This document shows positions 1-8,130 of a DNA stretch of 23,544 nucleotides, in pieces. The position numbers and the translations under genes were made by a program. Positions within the stretch are counted from its first letter, which is position 1, and each line of letters starts with the position of its first letter. The DNA is taken from the NCBI GenBank assembly GCA_964431285.1, contig CAYSJO010000574.1:1-23544 (forward strand), written 5' to 3'. The notes under the pieces are model-generated. The model was not told the origin of the DNA, searched no databases, and worked only from the letters and a program-made list of their open reading frames with translations. This stretch comes from CAUZFZ01 sp964431285. Lineage in GTDB: Bacteria; Planctomycetota; Planctomycetia; Planctomycetales; Planctomycetaceae.

Positions 1-1737
1 GACCCGGCGCGGCGAGCTGAACTCGTCCGCCAGACCAGGTTACTGGAACTGGCCGACCATCCTGCCGTTTCGAAACTCCGAGACTCGGACTTCAACGCAG
101 CCGAGCCATACATCGTCACAGATTATCCCGGCGAACAGACCTTGCAGGACGTTGGCGATACGTTTCGCACATCACCGACACAATTGCTCGAGGTGGGTGT
201 GCAGTTGTCGCTGGCGATGGAGGAAATTCACCGAGTTGGACTCGTGCATGGCCATTTGATTCCGAGTCGCATCTGGTGGAATGGTCGGCCACAGATTGAC
301 GTTCTACCCATTGACAACGCGCGGTTTCCGAAACCGATTGAGTCTCTGGCCGGCAGCATTCTGATTGACCCTCGACAGGCGGAAGTCGGGCCTCTGGGAG
401 ACATCTACAGTCTGGCTGGATTGATGTGCTGGCTGGCGACGCGCGAACCAACGGATGCACCGCTGAATTCGACCGCCGGTAGAAGCCTGCCGTTGGACTG
501 GAGCCACGACGACAAAGTCAGCAAGGTTGCTGATGATTTTCGCGAACTCCTGGGGACGATGCTGTCGAACGACGAGTTGGACCGGCCTGGGGCGAGCGAA
601 GTCGCCAAACGTCTCGTCTCGATGATCCGGCAGATCAACGAGTTTGAGTTTGATAACACGCTTGAGTCGGACTCAGACTCGATCACGAACGAGACATTGA
701 TTCGCGCTCCCGTGAATTCGCCTGCGCCCGAACAACTGGGGCGTTTTCGGATTCTCAGTCTGCTTGGCCAGGGTGGCATGGGCGCCGTTTACAAGGCGGA
801 AGACCCGGTCGACGACAGTATCGTTGCCATCAAGACGTTGAAGCCGTCAATCGCGACCGATTCCATGCAACGAAGAAGGTTCCTGAAAGAAGCCCGCGTT
901 CTGGCGGAGATACAGAACGACTACGTGACGCAGTTCATCGAAGCCAACGAGGACAACGGTGTCGCGTATATGGCACTGGAGTTTGTCGAAGGTCCCTCGG
1001 TTGGGAGCTACCTTTCCGATCATGGGGCGTTTTCGGAGCTGGATGCCGCCACGATCGTGTCCGATGTCGCCCGAGCCCTCACCGATGCCCACCAGCGCGG
1101 CATCATTCACCGTGACATCAAGCCCGACAATATCCTCCTCTCCACGGGAGAGAGAGATGACAGCGTCGAAGGCAGAGCATCTGAGGCTGTGGCTGGATTT
1201 CGTGGCCGACTGACAGACTTCGGCCTGGCCCGACATCAGGATCAGTCCGAATCGATGAACGTCACTCAGGCGGGCACTGTGCTGGGGACTCCGCTGTATA
1301 TGCCTCCGGAGCAATGGCAGGGCGAACGGGTTGATGCTCGGGCCGACGTCTATTCACTGGGAGTCACGTTCTACTACATGCTGGCGGGACAGCCTCCGTA
1401 TGTGGCCGACCAGATGTCAGTGCTGATGTCCAAGCATCTCCGTGACCCTCTGCCTCCTCTGCAGCGACACAATGACAATATCAGCGATGGTGTCGTGACC
1501 ATCATTGAGAAAGCTGTCGCCAAGTCTCGCAGCGGTCGGTATCAGGACGCGGGCGAGATGCTCGATGACCTTGAGCGACTGCTGAAAGGTGAAGCGACCA
1601 GTATTGTGTTGCACCCCCAGCTCCGACTGCGGCTCCGACCACGACGCGACGCCTCCCGATGGATACCGATTCGAATCGGCGACGTACGGCCGGGTTGCCG
1701 ATGTCGACGAGACACCGGCCGACGATTCCTCCCGTGA
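1..1737 (+). CDS. Tandem pseudokinase / Ser-Thr protein kinase (5' partial)
   Basis: The frame is open from the first base, so the start lies outside the window. Numbering from base 1, residues about 30-200 form a degenerate kinase lobe. It has HGHLIPSRI (83-91) where HRDxKPxN is expected, so the catalytic Asp, Lys and Asn are replaced, and it still has a GDIYSLAGL helix. Residues about 248-530 are a full Hanks-type kinase: LGQGGMGAVY loop (255-264), VAIK lysine (278), helix C Glu (297), HRDIKPDN (370-377), DFG (406-408) and a GTPLYMPPE segment. It should phosphorylate Ser/Thr of cytosolic targets; no transmembrane segment is visible in this part. After ...ATSIVLHP the frame becomes Arg-rich low-quality sequence ending at TGA 1737, beginning at a run of five C (1614-1618). 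One more C would shift reading into a frame open to TGA 1901, which overlaps the next ATG as ATGA. The C-terminal end is therefore uncertain. Confidence 0.9.
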   Translation, partial: DPARRAELVRQTRLLELADHPAVSKLRDSDFNAAEPYIVTDYPGEQTLQDVGDTFRTSPTQLLEVGVQLSLAMEEIHRVGLVHGHLIPSRIWWNGRPQIDVLPIDNARFPKPIESLAGSILIDPRQAEVGPLGDIYSLAGLMCWLATREPTDAPLNSTAGRSLPLDWSHDDKVSKVADDFRELLGTMLSNDELDRPGASEVAKRLVSMIRQINEFEFDNTLESDSDSITNETLIRAPVNSPAPEQLGRFRILSLLGQGGMGAVYKAEDPVDDSIVAIKTLKPSIATDSMQRRRFLKEARVLAEIQNDYVTQFIEANEDNGVAYMALEFVEGPSVGSYLSDHGAFSELDAATIVSDVARALTDAHQRGIIHRDIKPDNILLSTGERDDSVEGRASEAVAGFRGRLTDFGLARHQDQSESMNVTQAGTVLGTPLYMPPEQWQGERVDARADVYSLGVTFYYMLAGQPPYVADQMSVLMSKHLRDPLPPLQRHNDNISDGVVTIIEKAVAKSRSGRYQDAGEMLDDLERLLKGEATSIVLHPQLRLRLRPRRDASRWIPIRIGDVRPGCRCRRDTGRRFLP

Positions 1738-1897
1738 TCGTCGATGGAACCGATCGGCAGACGCTCATTTCGCTCGCTTCCGTGAAGCGAACAGCGATAC
1801 ATCTGCCCGCGGTACCGGCAGATGGTCCCGGCCGGCAACGGAGTCCGGCAGGCCTGAGCAAGCGCGCGGACGTGGACGTGCGAACGGGGAAGCGGCT

Positions 1898-2212
1898 ATG
1901 AGCAGCGACTCGGCGAGTGCCGCCGGCATTGCCGCCGTTGCCGGAGTTGGTGCGGCAGACGGCCTGCTTATCTTCGCCCTTGATGTCGAAGTCACGTCGA
2001 CGGGTGTGGAAGTCCGCGGAGAAATTGCCCATGGCGGCAGCGCCGGTCTCAACGGATTCACAGTCACGTTTACCGGGGCCATCAGCGGGACAGTAACCAC
2101 CGCGTCTGATGGCACTTTCAATTTCGTTTATGCCGGATCAGCCAGCGGATTGGTCGAGGCCAACGTGTCAGGCAGCGGAGTTTCTGGCAGTCCGTATACG
2201 TTCTTCGTCTGA
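1898..2212 (+). CDS. Small beta-rich hypothetical protein
   Basis: A 104-residue protein. ATG 1898 has a GGGGA about 8 bases upstream and overlaps, as ATGA, the stop of another reading frame running on from the kinase. The first 25 residues are Ala/Gly-rich and weakly hydrophobic. The rest (FALDVEVTSTGVEVRGEI... to SPYTFFV) reads as alternating beta strands rich in Gly, Ser, Thr and Val, like a bacterial Ig-like or carboxypeptidase-regulatory sandwich (inference from pattern only). There is no catalytic motif. The same frame is open upstream to 1589, but that part is Arg-rich with poor codon bias, so the short start is preferred. It could also be the detached C-terminal tail of the upstream kinase gene. 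Function unknown. Confidence 0.45.
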   Translation: MSSDSASAAGIAAVAGVGAADGLLIFALDVEVTSTGVEVRGEIAHGGSAGLNGFTVTFTGAISGTVTTASDGTFNFVYAGSASGLVEANVSGSGVSGSPYTFFV

Positions 2213-2268
2213 ATCCGCGTGACTGTCAGGTAACAAATCAACGGACGCATTTCAAAGAGACAGAGCTG

Positions 2269-2607
2269 ATGGACATTCAATCGATACGACGACAACTGGA
2301 GACTTACCGCGACCAGGGGCTTGCGGGCGACGCAGGTGCCGCGGTACGTCTGTCTGATACGTTCGGTGCGGGACTCGTTCGCTTTGTGCGACGTGTCTTG
2401 CGTAAAGGCACTGGTCGCGGCTATCTGGCCGAATTCGTCCTCAATGAGGCCAATCGAGTGCAGGGCGGTCATGCAGAGTACGAGCGAGACGATCTGGTGA
2501 ATGAGATCGTCGACCGAATGTGCCAACTGCTGACAGGACAAAACGATGTCGCTCGCAGGGAAACCGTCGCGTTTCTCGGCGAAGTTTCGACCGTGTCATA
2601 CGTTTGA
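2269..2607 (+). CDS. Small helical hypothetical protein
   Basis: A 112-residue protein. ATG 2269 is preceded by AAAGAGA about 9 bases upstream. The sequence is predicted helical (MDIQSIRRQLETYRDQ..., then TFGAGLVRFVRRVLRKG and DDLVNEIVDRMCQLL). The Arg-rich central helix and the following acidic helix loosely recall the start of sigma-70 region 2, but no region 4 follows and no -10-recognition motif is visible, so sigma function is not claimed. It lies 56 bases after the preceding ORF and ends convergently with the cyclase-like gene. Codon use matches its neighbours. Possibly a regulatory partner of the kinase upstream; unproven. Confidence 0.5.
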   Translation: MDIQSIRRQLETYRDQGLAGDAGAAVRLSDTFGAGLVRFVRRVLRKGTGRGYLAEFVLNEANRVQGGHAEYERDDLVNEIVDRMCQLLTGQNDVARRETVAFLGEVSTVSYV

Positions 2608-2681
2608 ATTCTGAGCCCGGACGACACACCACGTTCTCGTATCGTCTTCAGCCGACGCGGCAGAAACGACGAGTCGATCGG

Positions 2682-4484
2682 TCAGCCAGACGGCAGCAAC
2701 CGAAGAACAGACTCCTGTCCCGGCCCGACCGTTCGGTCCCGAACAATCTCGCAGTGCCGGCCGTTGTCGTGCAGAATCTCGGCAACAGCTGAATCGCGAG
2801 TGACGGATTGCGTCAGCAGGAGGTCATTGGACTCACCGCTGTTCAACAGCTCGAAGACGCAGTTGACAGTCATTCCGAAGTAGTCCAGCCGGTCGTTAAT
2901 CGTTGTCAGCATGGTATTGCCGCGATACAACGCCATTTTGACCGGCAGACCGCGCGTGGATGGCGAGTCGCGAATGGTTTGCGGCAGATCGAGCGCAACC
3001 CGGACAGCTCCGACGGGATCTTCGAACGCAGCCAGAAAAACATCGGCAGTAATTTTGACAATTGCTCCGCCGTGATGACGGATCGCCTTTTCGGCAATCT
3101 GCAGGCATTCATGCACCACAGTGAATGTCCCCGTGTCACCTTCGGACCGGTAGATTGAATCAAGCCGCGCGATGGACACGGCCATCAGTGTGATGCGCGT
3201 GACATTGGCCAGTTGTCCCGGAGCCATGACCTCGTTGGGAAACAGATCGCGAAACAGGGCCAATGACGATGCCTGTGCTGCAGTCAACGCATCATCGCGC
3301 TGAATGGTCCGTTCGATCCTGGCCAGGATTTCCTGCGGGAACTGGTTCTGCAGTACAATGGCCTGGCGTGTGGGATCAAGCGGTGGAGGTTCGCCAGGCC
3401 GCGGACCACCTAGGTCGATGTCCCAGCGTGACACACCACGAGATGCGCCGACGTGAAAATCGATTGTGTACGGCAGGTTCGGACTGCGTAACCGATACGC
3501 GCCTGGTGGCATCGCCAAGTTCCACTTCACTCGCTCACCCGGCTGCAATCGTGTTTGTGCGACGATGTGAGGAAAATTCGCCGGGCCGCCAATGCAGTAC
3601 GTTCCAGTTTTAACGCGACGGATTTCCGGGTGAACTCGGAAGATCAGCTCAACGTTAGATGAGAAATCCGCTTCGAAGTCGATGTTGCATGCCGGGCAGT
3701 GCTCATGGTCGTCCAGAGCACTGAGCGTGTCCTTTACGTCAGACGGCAGGCGACAGACCGGGCAAAGAATATCCCACACGAGACTCAGCACACCTTCACG
3801 CGCGCAGCGCAGACACGTTTCGATGACATCGCGCTCCGCGAAGTCAAATCGTCGAGCCAGAGCGATTGGCCGAATCCTGGCGACTTCCGGATCAGGTGCT
3901 TCCAGCAGAAATCGTCCCAGTCGCTCCACAACGTCGGCATCCGCACCCACGTCAATCAGCGTTTCGATACGCTGTTCCATACGACTTTGCATGGCCGTCC
4001 GCGATCGAGCCTGCTCTTCGAATGCATTGGCATCCACCGACTGCGAAGAGGTGACCTGGTCGATTCGCCGATAGAGTCGATCAAGCGAATTCTGTGTCTG
4101 CCGACCCATCTGCAGCTTGGTTGCGAAGCGGCCCGAGACACCACGCGGCTCGATCTGAAAACTGTGCGTCACCAGTGTGCCACCGGTCGGGTGTTCTGAC
4201 AGTTCCGTGGTGGAGATGAACCACACGAACGGACCTCGGCTGAATTCACGCAGGACTCCAAACCGGCGTCCCTCAATCCACTCAAACGGGTGCTCTTCCC
4301 AGGCCATCACGACTGGCCCGATCTTCGCCTCGCCAAACCGGCGGACGCCTGCATTCGGATCGACTTGCGTCCGAAAACTCGCTGGCGGCAATCCCATGGC
4401 GCGGTTGAAGCGGTCTGTGTTTGCGACGTACGGCCAGAGCTGATCCGGCGGACTCGACAATTCCCATTTGAACTCCCACGACAT
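2682..4484 (-). CDS. SRPBCC + zinc-ribbon + degenerate class III cyclase-like protein
   Basis: A 600-residue protein from ATG 4484 (MSWEFKWELSS). An in-frame ATG at 4562 would add 26 Arg/Cys-rich residues that look non-native. Residues 1-140 resemble an SRPBCC/START-like lipid- or ligand-binding fold (PDQLWPYVANTDRFNRAMGLP, WEEHPFEWIEGRR, GVLREFSRGPF). Residues about 170-350 resemble the DUF5939-type region that precedes many cyclase domains, with zinc-ribbon pairs CPVC (241-244) and CPAC (263-266). Residues about 430-600 are a class III nucleotidyl cyclase fold. In that fold the first metal Asp is replaced by Ser (VSIAR, S437), the second is kept (TAD, D481), Asn is kept (VNC, N541), and the transition-state Arg position is Glu (E545). 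It is probably catalytically dead or strongly altered, acting as a sensor or scaffold. It converges with the kinase operon. Confidence 0.8.
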   Translation of the reverse strand: MSWEFKWELSSPPDQLWPYVANTDRFNRAMGLPPASFRTQVDPNAGVRRFGEAKIGPVVMAWEEHPFEWIEGRRFGVLREFSRGPFVWFISTTELSEHPTGGTLVTHSFQIEPRGVSGRFATKLQMGRQTQNSLDRLYRRIDQVTSSQSVDANAFEEQARSRTAMQSRMEQRIETLIDVGADADVVERLGRFLLEAPDPEVARIRPIALARRFDFAERDVIETCLRCAREGVLSLVWDILCPVCRLPSDVKDTLSALDDHEHCPACNIDFEADFSSNVELIFRVHPEIRRVKTGTYCIGGPANFPHIVAQTRLQPGERVKWNLAMPPGAYRLRSPNLPYTIDFHVGASRGVSRWDIDLGGPRPGEPPPLDPTRQAIVLQNQFPQEILARIERTIQRDDALTAAQASSLALFRDLFPNEVMAPGQLANVTRITLMAVSIARLDSIYRSEGDTGTFTVVHECLQIAEKAIRHHGGAIVKITADVFLAAFEDPVGAVRVALDLPQTIRDSPSTRGLPVKMALYRGNTMLTTINDRLDYFGMTVNCVFELLNSGESNDLLLTQSVTRDSAVAEILHDNGRHCEIVRDRTVGPGQESVLRLLPSG

Positions 4485-4540
4485 GAATCGCTCATCGTCG
4501 GCCAGATCCGGCCTACAGCTGCTGCAGCGACGCCTGCACT

Positions 4541-4642
4541 CAAAACGAGTCGCGGTTCTCATTTCTCAATGGCCGCAAGGGGCTTCATCACCCGCCGAGG
4601 CCGTTGCATCATCAATCGTTGAAACAATCCGTCTTTGAGCAT
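4541..4642 (-). CDS. Short upstream ORF overlapping the cyclase-like gene start
   Basis: A 33-codon frame starts at ATG 4642 behind a good Shine-Dalgarno (GGAG, spacer 8) and ends at TGA 4541. It overlaps the 4562 ATG of the next gene in a different frame. The peptide is basic (LFQRLMMQRPRRVMKPLAAIEN). It is either a leader peptide coupling translation of the downstream gene, or the true N-terminus of that gene separated from it by a frameshift between about 4490 and 4565. The downstream ATGs have weaker ribosome sites, which makes the frameshift reading attractive. Neither can be proved here. Confidence 0.35.
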
Positions 4643-4937
4643 TGTCTACTCTCCGAAGTCAGTGCGGTGACCCGAAATTGCCTGGGGTTCGATCAGGCTG
4701 AGACCGCAGATTCGGGGCAGTTTCCCGACAGATAATCAGTAGATTTTGTTAAATTAGTTGAGTTGGGAGGTGTTTACGGCATGACTGGTCAGCGCGGCCG
4801 CGCACGGCAGCTCTTTTGATCAACCCGGCTCGACCTGTTCCGCGGGACTTACCAGTCCATTTTTCAGGATGACGGATCCGCGACACGCGCGATTGCTCAC
4901 CCCGACTCGGGCGGCGCACAATGCATGGGACCAGCCG
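4643..4937. other. Intergenic stretch upstream of the cyclase-like gene
   Basis: About 295 bases separate the leader ORF from the hslU 3' end. They hold an AT-rich patch (4738-4765, GTAGATTTTGTTAAATTAG) that would suit a promoter or upstream element for the minus-strand cyclase gene, but no convincing -35/-10 pair can be fixed by eye. No coding frame with recognisable similarity was found. Confidence 0.4.
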
Positions 4938-4954
4938 GACGCGCTCAGCGCGTC
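4938..4954 (-). terminator. Hairpin abutting the hslU stop codon
   Basis: GACGCGC (4938-4944), loop TCA, GCGCGTC (4948-4954) form a perfect 7-bp stem placed directly after the hslU TGA (4955-4957). There is no T tract beyond it, so it may stabilise the mRNA 3' end rather than act as an intrinsic terminator. Confidence 0.45.
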
Positions 4955-6367
4955 TCAGAGAATGAACTGGCTGAGATCCTCACTGGCCGTAATTTCGGCC
5001 AGGCGTTCCTGCACGTAAGCGGCATCAATCTGGACGCGTCGCTTCTTCATGTCAGGTGCTTCAAAGCTGACGTCTTCCAGCAGACGTTCCAGGATCGTGT
5101 GCAGACGCCGTGCACCGATGTTCTGAGTGGACTGATTGACCTTCCAGGCCGTGTCCGCCAGGGCCTCAATGGCGTCCTGGCCAAATTCGAGCTGAATGCC
5201 ATCCGCCTCCAGCAGCGCCTGATACTGGCGGATAAGCGATCCACTCGGTTCTGTCAGGATACGGAGCAGGTCGTCTCGGGTCAGTTCTGTCAGCTCGACG
5301 CGAATCGGGAAGCGGCCCTGCAGTTCCGGCATCATGTCGGCCGGCCGCGCCTTGTGAAATGCGCCCGCTGCGATGAACAGAATGTGATCGGTCTGCAGGT
5401 AACCGTAGCGGGTCTGTACTGTGGTTCCCTCGACGATCGGCAGCAGGTCCCGCTGCACTCCCTGCCGGCTGACATCCGCCCCGCGTGAACCACCTTCAGT
5501 ACCACAGACTTTGTCGATCTCATCGATAAAGATGACACCCGTGTCCTCGGACAGACGCAGAGCCTCCTCGTGGATCGCATCCTGATCCAGTAGGGCCTCC
5601 ATTTCCTCTTCGAACAACGTGCGTCGCGCTTCACTGACTTTCAGCTCGCGCGTGCGTGATTTTTTCGGTATCAGCCGGTCGAGCATGCCCTGCATGTCCA
5701 GGTCCATCTGCTCAACGCCCATGTTGGACATGATCTGCACCGGCACCTGTCGCTGCTCGACATTTAGCTCAACTGTCCGTTCTTCGAGTTTGCCCGCCTG
5801 CAGCATACCTCGAAGTTTTTCCCGCGTACGCGCCTGCCGCTCGGCTCGTTCCCGCGCCTCGGCTTCCATGCTCTGAGCGCTCTCATACGAGTCCGTTGTG
5901 GTCAGGTCCGTCGTCACAGCTGTCGGAGCCTGCTCGGCACTTTGCGCGTCGCTCGTATGCAGCAACAGATCGAGCAGACGTTCCTCGGAGCGCTGTTTCG
6001 CTTCCGGTTCCACGTCTTTGCGCTTGCGGTCGCGCACAAGATTGATGGCGGCCTCAACGAGGTCACGCACGATCGACTCAACGTCCCGACCGTAATAACC
6101 AACTTCCGTGTACTTGCTGGCTTCAACCTTGACGAACGGTGCCCCGGTCAGAGTGGCCAGTCGTCGAGAGATCTCGGTCTTACCAACGCCCGTCGGGCCG
6201 ATCATGAGGATGTTCTTGGGGGTGACTTCCTTCTGGATTTCCTCGGCCAGTTGTTTCCAGCGCCAGCGATTGCGCAACGCGATCGCGACAGCTCGTTTGG
6301 CGTCGTTCTGACCAACGATATGCCGATCGAGTTTCCTGACGATCTCACGAGGCGTCAGCTCGGACAC
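4955..6367 (-). CDS. hslU: ATP-dependent protease ATPase subunit HslU
   Basis: A 470-residue AAA+ unfoldase that caps the HslV peptidase and threads substrates into it in the cytoplasm. Visible motifs are Walker A GPTGVGKT (57-64), pore loop GYYG (90-93, GYVG in E. coli), a charged helical I-domain (about 110-245), Walker B VIFIDEID (278-285), ELQGRFPIRVEL (348-359), sensor-2 region QNIGARRL (415-422), and the conserved C-terminus DLSQFIL, which in this family docks into HslV. The start is GTG 6367, chosen because a strong GGAGGAG lies 5 bases upstream and the N-terminus (MSELTPREIVRKLDRHIVGQ) matches the family. It overlaps the hslV 3' end by 13 bases, so the two are translationally coupled. 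Length and motifs are complete. Confidence 0.98.
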   Translation of the reverse strand: MSELTPREIVRKLDRHIVGQNDAKRAVAIALRNRWRWKQLAEEIQKEVTPKNILMIGPTGVGKTEISRRLATLTGAPFVKVEASKYTEVGYYGRDVESIVRDLVEAAINLVRDRKRKDVEPEAKQRSEERLLDLLLHTSDAQSAEQAPTAVTTDLTTTDSYESAQSMEAEARERAERQARTREKLRGMLQAGKLEERTVELNVEQRQVPVQIMSNMGVEQMDLDMQGMLDRLIPKKSRTRELKVSEARRTLFEEEMEALLDQDAIHEEALRLSEDTGVIFIDEIDKVCGTEGGSRGADVSRQGVQRDLLPIVEGTTVQTRYGYLQTDHILFIAAGAFHKARPADMMPELQGRFPIRVELTELTRDDLLRILTEPSGSLIRQYQALLEADGIQLEFGQDAIEALADTAWKVNQSTQNIGARRLHTILERLLEDVSFEAPDMKKRRVQIDAAYVQERLAEITASEDLSQFIL

Positions 6368-6915
6368 GGCAGCTCCTCCACAATGATGTTTTCGTTGGTG
6401 TAGACATCGATGCCGGCGGCAATGCTCAGTGACTTCTGGACGATCTCCGCTGCCGGAAGATCGGTGTTCTCAATCAGAGCCCTTGCGGCCGACACAGCGT
6501 AAGGGCCACCGGACCCAATCCCCAGCACGCCGTCGGTTGGTTGCACGACGTCACCCTGTCCGCTGATCAGCAGGCTGTGGGAGGCATCCACCGCAATCAT
6601 CATGGCCTCCAGCCGGCGCAGCATGCGGTCGGTTCGCCAGTCGCGCGCCAGTTCGGTCGCGGCACGAGGCATGTTGCCGGGAAAGTCCTTGAGTTTTGTC
6701 TCGAACCGCTCAATCAGAGCGAACGCATCAGCCGTCGACCCGGCGAACCCGACCAGTACGCGCTTCTCCAGCATCCAGCGAATTTTCCGCGTGTCCGCCT
6801 TCATGATGGTGTTGCCATGCGTGACCTGGCCGTCCCCGCCGAGCGCAACAGTGTCACCTTTGCGCACGCTGACAATCGTTGTGGACCGCCAGACTTCCTT
6901 GCTGGACCTGGGCAT
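6355..6915 (-). CDS. hslV: ATP-dependent protease peptidase subunit HslV
   Basis: A 186-residue proteasome-like threonine peptidase that forms the double hexamer of HslUV. After a short propeptide the N-terminal nucleophile site reads STTIVSVRKGD, with the mature Thr at residue 12. GGDGQVTHGNTIMK (26-39), VGFAGSTADAFALIERFE (55-72), LISGQGDV (116-123) and GIGSGGPYAVSAARAL (132-147) are all typical of the family. The frame is open upstream to 7098, but that region is not family-like. ATG 6915 has GGAG at spacing 9 and gives the normal length, so it is preferred. It is first gene of the hslVU operon. A ten-residue propeptide is longer than in E. coli, where only Met precedes the Thr, but non-enteric homologues often have one. 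Confidence 0.97.
   Translation of the reverse strand: MPRSSKEVWRSTTIVSVRKGDTVALGGDGQVTHGNTIMKADTRKIRWMLEKRVLVGFAGSTADAFALIERFETKLKDFPGNMPRAATELARDWRTDRMLRRLEAMMIAVDASHSLLISGQGDVVQPTDGVLGIGSGGPYAVSAARALIENTDLPAAEIVQKSLSIAAGIDVYTNENIIVEELPCPS
6373..6379 (-). promoter_or_regulatory. Ribosome binding site of hslU
   Basis: GGAGGAG lies inside the hslV 3' end, five bases before the GTG start at 6367. It decides the hslU start and explains how the gene can be reinitiated within the overlapping hslV coding sequence. Confidence 0.8.
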
Positions 6916-7350
6916 GCGTGGTGCTCCGCGAGTTGAAGTGCTGGGTTGCGGACGCAGATGATAGCGGTACGAGCCGGCGCCGGAAGCGCTTGAGATTCTG
7001 CCTCTCTGAACGTGATTGAACGAGTCATGCCTCTCAAGGCTTGCAGGGCACGTCTCAATTGTATTGATGACCATTAATCGCACACGTATGTACATCATGA
7101 AATGACCGGGTCAGTCGGCAATTCCGCCAGCATCGGCGTGTTAAGCTGTAGCAGACGAACGGCGAGTGACGATGAATCCGCTGGAAGGAGTCAATCCGTT
7201 CGCGACCTGGCGTTTCCCTGAATCAGAGCCTGCCTCGGATTTCCAGTGGCGCCAGTGCGGTGTGATTGGGTCCATTCGCGGAGTGCTATGGCGGGCAGGA
7301 CTGTCCGTTTCCGTAGACGCGAACCGGGACACAGAACAGGTACGGATACC
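6916..7350. other. Divergent intergenic region between hslV and the secreted-protein gene
   Basis: About 435 bases hold the promoters for hslVU (minus) and the 7351 gene (plus). The most AT-rich part is near 7055-7105 and is the likeliest place for the hslVU promoter. A plus-strand frame (GTG 7166 to TGA 7354) ends as ATGA on the 7351 start. Its peptide resembles nothing known and it has only a weak ribosome site, so it is not called. No heat-shock CIRCE-type repeat was seen. Confidence 0.4.
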
Positions 7351-8040
7351 ATGAGAGTTCACCGCCTCGTCAATTCAACGCTTGTCGGGCTTGCCTGCGT
7401 CGGAACGCTGTTACCAGCGTCGCTCGCCCATGCCGCCCCACCGCAGAAGACGGAAAAGTCTCGCAAAACCGTGACGGTGCTCGACATTCAGTTGGACGCC
7501 GACGGCGTACTGCGTGGTGAAGTCTTCAACGCGAAAAAGCAGGCGGTGGCAAATGCCGTCGTCTCGGTCCGAGCGTCTCGCAAAGAGGCCGCACGGGTCC
7601 GCACGACGGACAAAGGGACATTTGAGATTCGCAACCTCAAACCTGGCGTGTACTACATCATCGCGGGAACAGGGCACGGGGTTTATCGAGTCTGGGCAGC
7701 GAAGTCCGCACCGCCGAAGTCACACAAACTGGTTCGCATCGTCTCCGACCGCACTCTGATTCGTGCTCAGAACCTGGACGCGGCTCCAGCTGGAACTGTT
7801 CGCATCGACGAAAACGGAGTTGCGTACGGACAGGTCCACGTCATCGACAATGGCGGACTGGTTCCTGTCGGACCAAACACCCAGTTTGTAGGAACCGGCG
7901 CCGGGTTTCTGGACAGTGTCGGGGTCTACGACGTCCTGCTCCTCGGGGCAGCGACAGCAGGAATCATCATTGGCGTCAAAGCTTTGGATGAAGCCGACGA
8001 TGCAGACGACCGCATCGACAACATCGTGAATACTCCGTAA
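7351..8040 (+). CDS. Secreted carboxypeptidase-regulatory-like protein
   Basis: A 229-residue exported protein. ATG 7351 begins a clear Sec signal peptide (MRVHRL, hydrophobic core LVGLACVGTLLPASL, cleavage after AHA near residue 25). Residues about 35-110 form a beta-sandwich of the carboxypeptidase-regulatory / Cna-B-like type: LDADGVLRGEVFNA, AVANAVVSVRAS, VRTTDKGTFEIRNLKPGVYYIIAG. Such modules often act as spacer or binding domains in envelope proteins. Near the C-terminus a hydrophobic Gly/Ala segment (VLLLGAATAGIIIGV) is followed by an acidic tail (EADDADDRIDN), suggesting a membrane anchor or insertion segment. No enzyme motif. It is followed by a terminator-like hairpin, so it is probably monocistronic. 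The in-frame GTG at 7246 is rejected because the signal peptide begins at 7351. Confidence 0.82.
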   Translation: MRVHRLVNSTLVGLACVGTLLPASLAHAAPPQKTEKSRKTVTVLDIQLDADGVLRGEVFNAKKQAVANAVVSVRASRKEAARVRTTDKGTFEIRNLKPGVYYIIAGTGHGVYRVWAAKSAPPKSHKLVRIVSDRTLIRAQNLDAAPAGTVRIDENGVAYGQVHVIDNGGLVPVGPNTQFVGTGAGFLDSVGVYDVLLLGAATAGIIIGVKALDEADDADDRIDNIVNTP

Positions 8041-8092
8041 TCGAGACCGGCGAATCACACGTCCTGAACACAACACGGCCTGATACACAATA

Positions 8093-8130
8093 GAACCGGA
8101 ACTGGTCACCGAGTCCGGCTCCGGTTCTTT
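8093..8130 (+). terminator. Intrinsic-terminator-like hairpin
   Basis: GAACCGGA (8093-8100) pairs perfectly with TCCGGTTC (8120-8127) and is followed by a T-rich end (TTCTTTCTG). It stands 52 bases after the stop of the secreted-protein gene and would end its transcript. Confidence 0.6.

Noticed and set aside
1502..2032. Minus-strand ORF of 176 aa opposite the kinase tail
   Set aside because: Arg-rich antisense frame with no recognisable domain or ribosome site, although the plus-strand frames there are also unsettled.
7166..7354. Small plus-strand ORF ending as ATGA on the 7351 start
   Set aside because: Only a weak ribosome site, no resemblance to a known family, and it lies in the promoter region of the next gene; overlap of stop and start may be chance.
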